Assembly (NCBI GenBank): GCA_034431315.1
Contig: DAOUDK010000023.1
Span: 1 to 64,000, forward strand
Origin: JAUWOY01 sp034431315
GTDB taxonomy: Bacteria > Chloroflexota > Anaerolineae > VGOG01
DNA length: 64,000 bases
Direction of reading: 5' to 3'
Below are positions 49,750 through 58,404 of this stretch, in pieces. A program made the translations under genes and the position numbers. Numbering within the stretch: position 1 is the stretch's first letter; each line of letters opens with the position of its first letter. The notes under the pieces are model-generated. The model saw only the letters and a list, made by a program, of their open reading frames with translations. It searched no databases and was not told where the DNA came from.

Positions 49750-49784
49750 TGATTACCTCCTCGATGAGCTACTCTGATGGCTCA

Positions 49785-49813
49785 ATTATACAACAGATTG
49801 TTATCTAAATCAA
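49785..49813 (-). promoter_or_regulatory. Promoter of the GH-like gene
   Basis: Minus strand TTGATT (49808-49813), 17 bp, TATAAT (49785-49790), 36 bp before the ATG. Confidence 0.7.
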
Positions 49814-49820
49814 ACCTCAA

Positions 49821-49855
49821 GAAAAAGCGAGGGCAGAGGTTGAAAGCCTCTGCCC
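49821..49855 (-). terminator. Terminator after the M23 peptidase gene
   Basis: GGGCAGAGG and CCTCTGCCC (49831-49839 / 49847-49855) form a 9-bp stem; on the minus strand it is followed by TCGCTTTTTC. On the plus strand TTTGTTTTT follows, so it may work both ways. Confidence 0.75.
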
Positions 49856-49884
49856 TTTGTTTTTGGACTCTGATCAGTTTAACG

Positions 49885-51168
49885 TCAACGTTCCGGCAGA
49901 TACCCCAATGGGTTGCGCTGGACACCGTTGAATCGGATTTCGAAGTGGAGATGGGGTCCCGTTGATCTGCCAGTTTCGCCCACTGATCCGATCCTTTCAC
50001 CTTTGCCGACGGATTGGCCGACCTCGACCAGGATGGTGTGGAGATGGGAGTAAAGGGTCTGGAAGCCGTTGCCGTGGTCAATAACCACGTATTTGCCATA
50101 GCCGTACTCACTCCAGCCGGTCTGGATCACGTAACCGGAATCCGCAGCGGTGATGGGAGTGCCCGTGGGGGCGCCGATGTCAATGGCCTTATGCCTATCC
50201 CAGAATTTCTGGGTGATAGACCCACTGGTTGGCCAGGCAAAGCTGCCAGTGCCAACAGCGGCTCCCTGAGGGATGGAACCGGAATAGGCATGGACGACGC
50301 GAGGTTGGTAGGGCTTCTTGCCACCAGGGACGACCAGCTTCTGCCCTAAGAACAGATCGTAAGGGCTCTCTAAGTTATTGTATTCACATTCTATGATGGC
50401 TGAAACTTCGGCCTTGTATTGCTGAGCTATGCTCTCCAGGGTATCGCCTGCGACCACCGTATGGTAGACCCCGTCTACGGGCAGGATAGTTAGCACCTGG
50501 CCTATCTTCAGGAGGTCGGGGTGATCCTCTAGCCGGCCGCTGGCCCACATGATAGTATCGGCGCTAATGTCGAACTTCTCGGCGATGCCGTAGAGAGTAT
50601 CACCGGTCTGCACAGTGTAGGTGATGATCTCTCGTCGCAGCAATTCGTCGGGCTCTTCGGTGGGCACGATGGTAGGGGTAGGTGTAGGGGGAAGGGTAGG
50701 GGTGGGGATAGGGGTAGGAGTGAAGGTAGGAGTGGGGGTAGGAGTGGGAGTAGGGATAGGAGTAAAAGTAGGAGTGGGGGTGGGGGTTGGGGCAAAATCT
50801 GTGTGAGGCACAGGAGCTGGGACGATGGTGTCTTCGTCCTGAAAACGGGTTCCTGCTCGGGCTGAGAGACCAGCATACAGGCGGAAGCCCAGGCTGGAGG
50901 CTGGTGTTGGGGTGGATCGGAAACCCGGCACGGCTGCTCTGGGGATATCCACCTTGCCTAGCAGGGTGGCCGAGATAGCCAGCAGGATAACGATCGAATG
51001 GGAGGTGAGACGAGAGAAGAAGGGCCTATCGCCCATCTTGGCTATCGAGTTTTGTATTTTTGTTTGAGAAACCCAGTCTTTTGCTCTTGACCAGAGGGTG
51101 GTTAAACGCTCGATCAATGACCCGCCCTCTGTCTCCCCTGTTGGGGGGAAATCGGCTGGGATTTCCAT
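49885..51168 (-). CDS. LysM/M23 peptidoglycan endopeptidase
   Basis: 427 aa. A cytoplasmic N-terminus (~55 aa), one membrane helix (SIVILLAISATLLG), a Thr/Pro-rich spacer of about 50 residues, two LysM repeats (ITYTVQTGDTLYGIAEKF; YHTVVAGDTLESIAQQY) and an M23 domain with RHKAIDIGAPTG, TLYSHLHTIL and GPHLHFEI zinc/catalytic residues. It is a type II anchored wall enzyme that trims peptide cross-links. The transcript starts at a distant promoter (51390-51417), giving a ~215-nt leader with a TAGAAC-N4-GTTCTA site. Confidence 0.9.
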   Translation of the reverse strand: MEIPADFPPTGETEGGSLIERLTTLWSRAKDWVSQTKIQNSIAKMGDRPFFSRLTSHSIVILLAISATLLGKVDIPRAAVPGFRSTPTPASSLGFRLYAGLSARAGTRFQDEDTIVPAPVPHTDFAPTPTPTPTFTPIPTPTPTPTPTFTPTPIPTPTLPPTPTPTIVPTEEPDELLRREIITYTVQTGDTLYGIAEKFDISADTIMWASGRLEDHPDLLKIGQVLTILPVDGVYHTVVAGDTLESIAQQYKAEVSAIIECEYNNLESPYDLFLGQKLVVPGGKKPYQPRVVHAYSGSIPQGAAVGTGSFAWPTSGSITQKFWDRHKAIDIGAPTGTPITAADSGYVIQTGWSEYGYGKYVVIDHGNGFQTLYSHLHTILVEVGQSVGKGERIGSVGETGRSTGPHLHFEIRFNGVQRNPLGYLPER

Positions 51169-51324
51169 TCGCTCTCCTTTTCTCCGACAGGTCAGGAGAT
51201 GGACACAGTCACATGTCGTGGTTCATGACTTGATTGGCCACAAAATGTGGCCCAGAACATTCGAGTAAGGAAAGTCACACCCATATTTAGTATACACATG
51301 CACTTTGAACCACAGTATATTGTG

Positions 51325-51340
51325 TAGAACCAACGTTCTA
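51325..51340. promoter_or_regulatory. TAGAAC-N4-GTTCTA palindrome in M23 leader
   Basis: Same 16-bp pattern as 3637-3652 with CAAC in the centre. It is about 50 bp downstream of the M23 promoter. A LexA-like regulator is one possibility. Confidence 0.45.
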
Positions 51341-51389
51341 TATCTGACTCCTCAGGTAGACCACCGGGTGAGTTAAGCTTTCGTTTAAG

Positions 51390-51417
51390 ATTATAGCAAA
51401 AGGCCACAAATTGTCAA
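51390..51417 (-). promoter_or_regulatory. Promoter of the M23 peptidase gene
   Basis: Minus strand TTGACA (51412-51417), 16 bp, TATAAT (51390-51395), just after the rho stop codon. Confidence 0.7.
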
Positions 51418-51419
51418 AT

Positions 51420-52706
51420 TTAGAGGACACCCCTGCTCAACGTCGCCAGGAACTCTTTGTTGCTCTTAGTCTTGGCTAGCCGGTCCAACAGGGCTTCGAG
51501 AGCACCAGTGATATCCAATCCCGCACCCGATGGGGGTGGACCCATCAGGCGAGATATCATCTTTCGCATGATCCAGACTTTGTCCAGTGTCTCTTTATCC
51601 AGCAGCAGATCCTCACGGCGCGTGCTGGAGCGTTCGATATTGAAGGCGGGGAAGATGTACCGTTCCGCCAGCTTGCGATTGAGATGCAGTTCCATGTTGC
51701 CTGTGCCCTTGAACTCCTCGTAGATGACATCGTCCATCCGGCTGCCCGTCTCTACCAGGCAGGTGGCGATAATAGTCAGACTACCCCCACCCTCGATGTT
51801 GCGAGCCGCGCCGAAGAAACGCTTGGGCGGATAGAGGGCCGCTGGATCAACGCCGCCGGAGAGGGTGCGACCACTGGAAGGGACGGTGAGGTTATAGGCT
51901 CTGGTCAGGCGGGTGATGCCGTCCAAAAGAATGACCACGTCTTTGTTGCTCTCGACCAGGCGCTTGGCCCGCGCCAGGGCCATCTCGGCTACGCGCACCT
52001 GATCCCGGACAGGATCATCGAAGGTAGCGGCCATCACCTCGGCTTCCACCGAGCGGTCCATGTCGGTCACTTCCTCGGGCCGCTCGCCGATGAGAACGAC
52101 CATGAGATGAACGTCGTTATGGTTAGCAGCTATGCCATTGGCTATTTGCTTTAGGATAACGGTTTTACCCGCTTTGGGAGGCGAGACGATCAAACCTCGC
52201 TGTCCCCTGCCAATAGGAGCGATTAGATCGAGCAGCCGGGTGCCCAGCACGTTGGGCGTCGTCTCCAGAGCGAGCATTTGATCGGGGAAGATGGGGGTTA
52301 GCCTGTTAAAATTGGGGCGCCGCTTGGCTGCCTCGGGATCCAGGCCGTTAACCGCTTCTACCCGCAGCAAGCCGAAGTATCTCTCCGTATCCTTGGGAGG
52401 ACGCACCTGGCCGATGACCATGTCGCCGGTGCGCAGGCCGAAACGACGGATCTGGGATTGGGAGACGTAGATATCTTCAGGGCCAGGCAGGAGATGGTCC
52501 GAGCGCAGGAAGCCGATGCCTTCCTGCACGATGTCCAGCACACCTCCGCCGAAGATATAGCCCTGTTGCTCGGCCTTGGCCTTAAGGAGGCGTATGATCA
52601 AATCGTGTTTCTTGAGACGGGTATGGCCAGAGAGGTCCATCTCCCGGGCCATATCTCGCAACTCGTCCACGTTTCGGGTTTCCAACTCGACGATGTTCAT
52701 TTCCAT
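51420..52706 (-). CDS. rho: Transcription termination factor Rho
   Basis: 428 aa RNA-dependent helicase that ends transcription. Domains: Rho_N (NVDELRDMAREMDLSGHTRL), RNA-binding cold-shock-like fold (GIGFLRSDHLLPGPEDIYVS), ATPase with Walker A SPPKAGKT, Walker B VVILLDGITRL and the Q/R-loop region GGVDPAALYPPKRFFGAARN in part. All key stretches are intact. Start taken as ATG 52706 (MEMNIVEL), 5 nt after GGAGAG; 52718 is an alternative. It lies after the rpsB-cdsA block with a 400-bp gap. Confidence 0.95.
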   Translation of the reverse strand: MEMNIVELETRNVDELRDMAREMDLSGHTRLKKHDLIIRLLKAKAEQQGYIFGGGVLDIVQEGIGFLRSDHLLPGPEDIYVSQSQIRRFGLRTGDMVIGQVRPPKDTERYFGLLRVEAVNGLDPEAAKRRPNFNRLTPIFPDQMLALETTPNVLGTRLLDLIAPIGRGQRGLIVSPPKAGKTVILKQIANGIAANHNDVHLMVVLIGERPEEVTDMDRSVEAEVMAATFDDPVRDQVRVAEMALARAKRLVESNKDVVILLDGITRLTRAYNLTVPSSGRTLSGGVDPAALYPPKRFFGAARNIEGGGSLTIIATCLVETGSRMDDVIYEEFKGTGNMELHLNRKLAERYIFPAFNIERSSTRREDLLLDKETLDKVWIMRKMISRLMGPPPSGAGLDITGALEALLDRLAKTKSNKEFLATLSRGVL

Positions 52707-52740
52707 AGCTCTCTCCATTCGATTACTACCGGCAACTTAG

Positions 52741-52836
52741 AGAAACCGGGTTTTTACCCGTCTGAGCACGCAGGTTGTTCTTCTGGAGTCTCCTGGGGCG
52801 CGGAAGGGCGTCTTAGCAACTAAAAACCTGGTTTCT
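52741..52836. repeat. AGAAACCGGGTTTTTA inverted repeat upstream of rho
   Basis: AGAAACCGGGTTTTTA (52741-52756) and TAAAAACCTGGTTTCT (52821-52836) pair at 15 of 16 positions with a 64-bp loop. Confidence 0.75.
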
Positions 52837-52839
52837 GAA

Positions 52840-53112
52840 ATTCACCGTGACGCTTTGGCGCCACGCAAGGGCAAAAGGGCATTGACTCTGCAATCAATTG
52901 AATCACTCAGGTAAGGGAAGGCATAATGTCATGGCCTGTAGCTGCTGGTGACGAAGACGAAATTGCGGGGACTCAGGTGAACGTTAGTGAGGCAAGGAGC
53001 AGAACTTTGGAGCGGGTCTGTACTAATCTCCCGCTTCTCTCTCCAGATGGTAGGCGAGCAATTGCTGTAACGCAGGGTCATTATAGCATCTTTTGTCTGC
53101 CTAGTCAAATTA
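52840..53112. other. Unassigned gap between cdsA and rho
   Basis: About 270 bp with no gene I can support. A plus-strand open frame crosses it into cdsA antisense and looks spurious. Codon character, strong promoters and T-box or other leader motifs were looked for by eye without success. Confidence 0.4.
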
Positions 53113-53904
53113 TCAAAAGCCGATCACCCAGCGGGCGTAGTAGTAGACCACTACCACGGCGAAGAGCAGACTGTCAATGCGGTCCAGCATGCCGCCGTGA
53201 CCGGGGATGAGGCCGCTCGTGTCCTTAACGTCCACCTGACGCTTCATCATGGATATGGCCAGATCGCCGAGGGGTAAGAAGGCGGAGACGAGAGCGCCCA
53301 GGATCAGACTGTGAACCAAGCCCAGTCCTATGTAGAGGCCGACCAAGAGGGTAACCGCTACTCCGCAAAACCAGCCCCCTATGGTTCCTTCCCAGGTCTT
53401 CTTGGGGCTCAACCTGGGGAAGGATTTGTGACGTCCCAGGGACTTACCAATGAAGTAAGCGCCTGTGTCAGCTCCCCAGGTGGAGAGCAGCGTCAGGGCC
53501 ATCCATTCTAACCCCCCAGGGGCATCTCGCAGGGAGATGAAATGGCCGGCCATCAAGCCGAGGTACAGCGCGCCGGCGATAGTTAGAGCCCAATCGACGG
53601 TTGGGGTAGAGGTATCTTTCTTGAACAACTGCCAGGACAGGGACAGAACCATCGCTCCCGTCAGGGCTGGCTTAGCCAGTTGCCAGGCAGGATAGCGGGC
53701 GTCTGCCAGCAGCAGCCAGATCAGAACCAGGCCCCAAAAGAAGGAGGGTTTGTAACCTCCCAGCCTCATCATTTGAAAGAACTCGTAACCCGCCATGCTG
53801 GCAATGAGAACTATGAGGGCGAAAAACCAGAGCCCACCTGCGTAGGCGGCCCCCACTGCGATGGGGATTAGAATGATGGCACTGAGAAGGCGTTGGATAA
53901 ACAT
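53113..53904 (-). CDS. cdsA: Phosphatidate cytidylyltransferase
   Basis: 263 aa, about 7-8 membrane segments. It makes CDP-diacylglycerol from phosphatidate and CTP. The CDS signature is intact near the C-terminus: KRQVDVKDTSGLIPGHGGMLDRIDS (shown in part as DVKDTSGLIPGHGGMLDR). ATG 53904 follows AGGAAG; 16 extra in-frame codons upstream have no support. Last gene of the rpsB-tsf-pyrH-frr-uppS-cdsA block; dxr and rseP, often next, are absent here. Confidence 0.92.
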   Translation of the reverse strand: MFIQRLLSAIILIPIAVGAAYAGGLWFFALIVLIASMAGYEFFQMMRLGGYKPSFFWGLVLIWLLLADARYPAWQLAKPALTGAMVLSLSWQLFKKDTSTPTVDWALTIAGALYLGLMAGHFISLRDAPGGLEWMALTLLSTWGADTGAYFIGKSLGRHKSFPRLSPKKTWEGTIGGWFCGVAVTLLVGLYIGLGLVHSLILGALVSAFLPLGDLAISMMKRQVDVKDTSGLIPGHGGMLDRIDSLLFAVVVVYYYARWVIGF

Positions 53905-53933
53905 CTGTTGCTTCCTGATGAGTGTGGATTGGC

Positions 53934-54046
53934 TCCGATACGGTTCAGTCAAGTCTGGAGTAGAGGCTTTAGCCGGTGTTTTCCGCCTAAAAGCTCCACT
54001 CCGACTGGCTCGCTCCGACTGCTTATCTAAACCGTATTGGAATTAG
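53934..54046. repeat. Nested inverted repeat between uppS and cdsA
   Basis: Outer arms CCGATACGGTTCAG (from ~53935) and CTAAACCGTATTGG (ending ~54042); inner arms GGAGTAGAGGCTTTAGCCGG and CCGCCTAAAAGCTCCACTCC. A palindromic element of about 110 bp. Confidence 0.75.
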
Positions 54047-54073
54047 CTCGGAGTTGTCATCGAAGAGCTAGAT

Positions 54074-54787
54074 TCAGGCTTTTAAAAGCCCAAACCTCCG
54101 CTCCCGTCTGCTGTACTCGAGGAGAGCCCTGTGCAGTTCCTCCTCATTGAAGTCGGGCCAAAATGTGGGTGTGGCATAGTACTCGGAGTAAGCGCTCTGC
54201 CAGATGAGAAAGTTGCTGATTCGTAGTTCGCCAGCAGTGCGGATGATCAGATCCGGGTCCGGCAGCCCAGCCGTGTACAAGTATTGGCCGAACAGGTGCT
54301 CATCCAGCCGATCCGGGGCCACCTCGCTCTCGACGATGCGCCGCACAGCGTCCACGATTTCGGCTCGGCCGCCGTAGTTGAAGGCCACGTTCAAGATTAT
54401 GTGGTCGTTGTACCTGGTAAGTTCGATAGCCTCGTGTACCTTTTGCCTGAGCCCTTCAGCAATGCCCTCTAAACGACCGATGTGACGCAATTGCACACCG
54501 TTCTGGTGTAACTCTGGCAACTCACGATCAATGGTTTGCTCAAGGATGCGCATTATGCCTCGAACCTCTGCGTTGGGCCGTCCCCAGTTCTCCGTCGAGA
54601 AAGCGTAGAGGGTCAGAATCTTGATGCCGTGCTCGACACAGCTTTCCAAAATCCGACGGATGTTCTCCGTGCCGGCCCGGTGGCCGGCCAGCCTCGGCAG
54701 GCCACGCGACCGCGCCCAGCGGCCGTTGCCGTCCATTATGATGGCCAGATGATGTGGAACTTTAGTTGGTTGCTTTGCCGTTTCCAT
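54074..54787 (-). CDS. uppS: Isoprenyl (undecaprenyl) diphosphate synthase
   Basis: 237 aa cis-prenyltransferase that builds the lipid carrier for wall polymers. Conserved: AIIMDGNGRWARSRG (catalytic Asp), GHRAGTENI, LYAFSTENWGRP, NYGGRAEIVDA and the C-terminal DLIIRTAGELRISNFLIWQ with SEYY. ATG 54787 (METAKQ) is preferred; the frame extends 33 codons upstream into a palindromic repeat. Confidence 0.93.
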   Translation of the reverse strand: METAKQPTKVPHHLAIIMDGNGRWARSRGLPRLAGHRAGTENIRRILESCVEHGIKILTLYAFSTENWGRPNAEVRGIMRILEQTIDRELPELHQNGVQLRHIGRLEGIAEGLRQKVHEAIELTRYNDHIILNVAFNYGGRAEIVDAVRRIVESEVAPDRLDEHLFGQYLYTAGLPDPDLIIRTAGELRISNFLIWQSAYSEYYATPTFWPDFNEEELHRALLEYSRRERRFGLLKA

Positions 54788-54835
54788 AAGCTGAGCTGAT
54801 TCAGTTGCTAACGGGACATTGGCGTTTTTGGTCCG

Positions 54836-54893
54836 TAGTGATGACTTCAGTCGTCGGTGGCAGGACAAAAGCGGCTGAAGTCGCAACTACGAA
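54836..54893. repeat. CGTAGTTGCGACTTCAGCCG-type inverted repeat
   Basis: CCGTAGTGATGACTTCAGTCG pairs with the complement of CGGCTGAAGTCGCAACTACGA, between frr and uppS. Confidence 0.75.
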
Positions 54894-54903
54894 TTCAATT
54901 GCT

Positions 54904-54946
54904 AAAAAGGGGCTGAGACGTTACTGAAGACGATACCTCAACCCCT
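54904..54946 (-). terminator. Terminator after frr
   Basis: GGGGTTGAG and CTCAGCCCC stem (54909-54917 / 54937-54945), then TTTTTAGC on the minus strand. Confidence 0.7.
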
Positions 54947-54989
54947 TGTTCTTTACTTGGTGAATCTTATGTCGCAGCAAGGGGGCAAC

Positions 54990-55547
54990 TCAGATCTCTC
55001 TGATCTCCTGTTCCTTATCGTGGCCGATCTCGTCCATCTTGGCCACGAATTTATCGGTTATCTCCTGCACATCGTCCTTGGTCCGATAGAACTCGTCTTC
55101 AGAGATCAGCTTCTCGCTCTCCAATTCGCGCAAGTCTTCTATGGCGTTGCGGCGAATGTTGCGGACGGCTATTTTCCCCTCTTCGACCTGCTTGCCTACA
55201 ACCTTGACCAGCTCCTGGCGTCGCTCTTCAGTCAGTCGGGGGATGCTCAGGCGGATCATCTTGCCATCGTTGGAGGGAGTCAGCCCTAGCTCCGATTTCA
55301 GGATGGCTCTCTCGATGTCGGCCAGGGCAGTGGGGTCCCAGGGGCGGATTGCCAGCAGCCGTGGCTCAGGGACGGAGATAGTTGCCAATTGGTTGAGGGG
55401 GGTAAGCGTGCCGTAGTACTCCACAGGCAGCCGCTCCACCAGGGACGGGGAAGCTCGTCCGGTCCTGATGGTCATCAGGTTATCTCGGAGAGCATCCACT
55501 GCTTTATTCATCCTATCTTCGGTTTCTTTGAGCAAGTCTTTGATCAT
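54990..55547 (-). CDS. frr: Ribosome recycling factor
   Basis: 185 aa, the standard length. RRF splits post-termination ribosomes with EF-G. MNKAVDALRDNLMTIRTGRASP, VEYYGTLTPLNQLATISVPEPR and KSELGLTPSNDGKMIRLSIP (in part) are diagnostic, and the C-terminal helix bundle is complete. An intrinsic terminator follows, so uppS may rely on readthrough or its own promoter. Confidence 0.95.
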   Translation of the reverse strand: MIKDLLKETEDRMNKAVDALRDNLMTIRTGRASPSLVERLPVEYYGTLTPLNQLATISVPEPRLLAIRPWDPTALADIERAILKSELGLTPSNDGKMIRLSIPRLTEERRQELVKVVGKQVEEGKIAVRNIRRNAIEDLRELESEKLISEDEFYRTKDDVQEITDKFVAKMDEIGHDKEQEIREI

Positions 55548-55625
55548 GAGTAAGTACCTCCCATTTCATTGGCCTAGGGCTGATGATGGGCGGGGATTTG
55601 GCAATCCCCTTAGAGCAACTAAGAA

Positions 55626-56342
55626 CTATCTACAGATGATCGTGCCCACTGACTCACCGAGGATGGCTCGCTCGATGCTCCGATGTTCCCAGAGGTTGAC
55701 GACGATGATGGGGAGGTCGTGGTCCATGCACAGAGAGATAGCTGTGCTGTCCATGATTCTCACTCCCATGTTCAGGGCGTCAATGTAGGTCAGGCGCTCC
55801 AGTTTCTTGGCTTGAGGATCGAGGTTAGGGTCGCTCTCGTAGACGGCGTCAACCTTGGTGGCTTTGATCAGAACCTCGGCGCCGATTTCCATGGCCCTCA
55901 GTGCAGCCGCCGTGTCGGTGGTGAAAAAGGGGTTGCCTGTCCCTGCCCCAAGGATGACTACTCGCCCCTTCTCCAGGTGACGGATGGTCCGCAACCGAAT
56001 ATAAGGCTCTGCAAAGGCTCTCATCTCGACAGCCGTCTGCACCCGGGTGGTTACCCCGGCCCTCTCCAAAGCATCGTGGAGGGCCAGGGAGTTCATGACC
56101 GTGGCCAGCATCCCCATGTGGTCGGCGGTAGCCTGCTCCATGCCGTGGGCCAGGCCATCCTTGCCCCGCCAGAGGTTGCCGGCTCCCATGACGATGGCAA
56201 TCTCCACATCGTGGTCTTTGACCCGGCGAATCTTGGCCGCTACCTCCTCGGCCCTTTCGGGATCAATGCCGTATCCTCCGGGCCCGGCCAAAGATTCGCC
56301 GCCCAGCTTCAGCATGACCCGCCTGTACTTAGCTTTGGACAT
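55626..56342 (-). CDS. pyrH: Uridylate kinase
   Basis: 238 aa hexameric amino-acid-kinase-fold enzyme that phosphorylates UMP to UDP. Seen: RVMLKLGGESLAGPGGYGID, VMGAGNLWRGKDG, ADHMGMLATVMNSLAL, ILGAGTGNPFFTTDTAAALR, and ATKVDAVYESDP. All typical. Located between tsf and frr as in most bacteria. Confidence 0.95.
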   Translation of the reverse strand: MSKAKYRRVMLKLGGESLAGPGGYGIDPERAEEVAAKIRRVKDHDVEIAIVMGAGNLWRGKDGLAHGMEQATADHMGMLATVMNSLALHDALERAGVTTRVQTAVEMRAFAEPYIRLRTIRHLEKGRVVILGAGTGNPFFTTDTAAALRAMEIGAEVLIKATKVDAVYESDPNLDPQAKKLERLTYIDALNMGVRIMDSTAISLCMDHDLPIIVVNLWEHRSIERAILGESVGTIICR

Positions 56343-56384
56343 TCCGGCCTCCCCAGATCAGTTGGCTAGGTTGCCAGCTAATAC

Positions 56385-56978
56385 CTAATCCCCCAGCTCA
56401 AACCTCACAAACCGCCGCACCACGATGTTCTCACCCAATTTAGCGATTATCTCGGTGAGCACATCTTGGACAGTCAGGTCATCATCTTTGATGAAGGGTT
56501 GTTTCATGAGGCAAACATCCTGGTAGTACTTCTGCAGCTTGCCTTCCACGATTCTCTCTATTATGCGCTCAGGTTTGCCCATCTCCTTCGCCTGGACTCG
56601 GTAAACATTCTTTTCCTCCTCCAGCACATCGGGAGGGATATCCTCAGGGGCCAGATAGAGGGGCCTGGCAGCCACTACTTGCAGGGCTAGATCGTGGGCC
56701 AGTTCCTCGAACGCTTCGGTCCTGGCTACGAAATCGGTCTCGCAATTTAACTCGATGAGGGCCCCGACGCGGCCGCCAGTGTGGATGTAGGCTTCGATTA
56801 GACCCTCCTCGGCTGCCCGGCCTGCTTTCTTGGCAACAGCAGCTAACCCCTTCTCTCGCAGATATACTTTAGCCTTCTCAAGGTCTCCGCCGCTGGCCTC
56901 CAGGGCCTTTTTGCAGTCCAGCACCCCGGCCGCAGTCGCCGCGCGCAGATCTTTTATCTTTGACGTTGTGATCTCCAA
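56385..56978 (-). CDS. tsf: Elongation factor Ts
   Basis: 197 aa, a short-type EF-Ts that recharges EF-Tu with GTP. KDLRAATAAGVLDCKKALEASGGD is the N-terminal signature (in part), then IELNCETDFVARTEAFEELAHD and EKNVYRVQAKEMGKPERI. I start at TTG 56978, 10 nt after GAGG, because homology begins there; the 49 codons upstream overlap the rpsB tail and are spurious. Confidence 0.92.
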   Translation of the reverse strand: MEITTSKIKDLRAATAAGVLDCKKALEASGGDLEKAKVYLREKGLAAVAKKAGRAAEEGLIEAYIHTGGRVGALIELNCETDFVARTEAFEELAHDLALQVVAARPLYLAPEDIPPDVLEEEKNVYRVQAKEMGKPERIIERIVEGKLQKYYQDVCLMKQPFIKDDDLTVQDVLTEIIAKLGENIVVRRFVRFELGD

Positions 56979-57021
56979 TTGAATCTTTACCTCCTCAATG
57001 GATTGACGTTGATTTTCTGAT

Positions 57022-57870
57022 TTACTCTTCTTCGTCGCTTGTCTCCGCTTCTTCGGAAGCCTCCTCAGGTGCCTCTTGCCCAAACTCGAGTTCACCTGAC
57101 TTGAGCTTAGCCAGGGTAGCCTCACCCAGATACTTCTCTTCTTCGAACTCCATCTCTAGCTCTTCTTCCTCGGCTGCGAGGGCCTCTCGCATGTTCTGCC
57201 CCTCAATGACGGCATCAGCGATCTTGGTGATGATGAGTTTATTGGCTCGGATGGCATCGTCGTTGGCGGGGATGATGTGCTCAATTGGATCCGGGTCGCA
57301 GTTAGTATCCACCATAGCAATGATTGGTATGCTGAGCTTGCTAGCCTCTTTCACAGCGGTGGCTTCGCGCCGCACATCGGTAATGAAGAGCATGTCAGGC
57401 AGGCGTCGCATGTCCTTGATGCCCCCTAATCGCCGATTGAGCTTGACGATCTCCCGTCCCAATTGCAGGGCCTCTTTCTTAGGCAGCCGCTCGAAATCTC
57501 CTTGCTCTTGACGCTCTTCCAGGTTCAACAGGTAATCTATCCGTTGACGTATGGTGCGCCAATTGGTCAAGGTCCCCCCCAGCCAGCGCTGGTTGACGTA
57601 TGGCATGCCACATCGCTGGGCCTGTTCGAGAAGGCTCTCCTTGGCTTGCCTTTTGGTACCTACGAAGAGGATAATGCCATCTTCACTGATGGTGTCCCTG
57701 ACCACATCGAAGGCATTATCCAAGGCGGTCATGGTCTGCTGCAGGTCAATAATGTGGATGCCGTTGCGCTCAGTGTAGATGAAGGATTTCATCTTCGGAT
57801 TCCAACGCCCTGTGCGATGGCCGAAGTGTACCCCCGTCTCCAATAGCGCCTTCATAGAAACTACTGCCAC
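57022..57870 (-). CDS. rpsB: 30S ribosomal protein S2
   Basis: 282 aa. LLETGVHFGHRTGRWNPKM, FVGTKRQAKESLLEQAQRCG, YVNQRWLGGTLTNW and IVDTNCDP-like MVDTNCDPDPIEHIIPANDD are all S2 hallmarks (shown in parts). A C-terminal acidic tail (EEAETSDEEE) follows the core. GTG 57870 is 7-8 nt after AAGGAGG; the ATG at 57912 would put that site inside the gene. First gene of the translation/lipid block. Confidence 0.93.
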   Translation of the reverse strand: MAVVSMKALLETGVHFGHRTGRWNPKMKSFIYTERNGIHIIDLQQTMTALDNAFDVVRDTISEDGIILFVGTKRQAKESLLEQAQRCGMPYVNQRWLGGTLTNWRTIRQRIDYLLNLEERQEQGDFERLPKKEALQLGREIVKLNRRLGGIKDMRRLPDMLFITDVRREATAVKEASKLSIPIIAMVDTNCDPDPIEHIIPANDDAIRANKLIITKIADAVIEGQNMREALAAEEEELEMEFEEEKYLGEATLAKLKSGELEFGQEAPEEASEEAETSDEEE

Positions 57871-58065
57871 TTTCTTTTCCTCCTTACGTTTTTTGTCTTC
57901 CGCTCTTTTCATCCTGGTGAAGGGCCTATCTGGCTGATGACCCTCTATTCTCCACTAGCTGGTCGTATGCCAGGTTGGCACGTCTTCGCCAGTCAAAGGG
58001 CGTGTTTAATTGGACAGTTCGGGTAAGAGTATAGCACATACTTGGCTATCAGGCAAGTCGGCGGT

Positions 58066-58094
58066 TTGAGGTTTCAACCTGTTTATGCTATACT
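58066..58094 (+). promoter_or_regulatory. Promoter of the Trm112-like gene
   Basis: TTGAGG (58066-58071), 17 bp, TATACT (58089-58094), 34 bp before the ATG. Confidence 0.75.
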
Positions 58095-58128
58095 ATCTTG
58101 AGATATTGAAATCGAGGAGGAATATGAG

Positions 58129-58341
58129 ATGGTGAGCCAAGATCTGTTGGACATCCTGCGTTGCCCCGCCTGCGTGCGGGAAGGCCCTGACGCTGGTCTC
58201 CTGGACTTGATCAGGGAGCAGTGGCTGGTCTGTCGGGATTGCGATCGCAAGTATCCCATCCGCGACGACATCCCGGTGATGCTCATTGATGAAGGGGACA
58301 AGTATCGAGATGTGCCTGTGGAGGAGCTAGGGGAGCCATAG
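58129..58341 (+). CDS. Trm112-like zinc-ribbon protein
   Basis: 70 aa. Two Cys pairs (ILRCPACVRE and LVCRDCDRKYPI) followed by RDDIPVMLIDEG give the Trm112/UPF0434 pattern; such proteins activate methyltransferases or act in lipid A-related loci in other phyla. Bacterial members are mostly uncharacterised. AGGAGG precedes the ATG and a canonical promoter lies upstream. Single gene. Confidence 0.85.
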   Translation: MVSQDLLDILRCPACVREGPDAGLLDLIREQWLVCRDCDRKYPIRDDIPVMLIDEGDKYRDVPVEELGEP

Positions 58342-58404
58342 TCGGGGTCTGAAGACTTCGGCGAGCCCTCGGCGTGAGCTCGGTCGAACGCTCAGTCGAG
58401 CCGC

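Noticed and set aside
50621..50806. Gly/Val repeat reading frame and possible tandem-repeat array
   Set aside because: It is the antisense shadow of the Thr-Pro linker of the M23 peptidase, a coding low-complexity segment, not CRISPR or an independent gene.
40969..51168. Prophage or lysis cassette
   Set aside because: Amidase and M23 genes are present but no capsid, terminase, holin, integrase or phage regulator; the M23 protein is an anchored LysM type.
52926..53210. 94-codon plus-strand reading frame upstream of rho
   Set aside because: Half of it is antisense to cdsA; no ribosome-binding site and no family resemblance.
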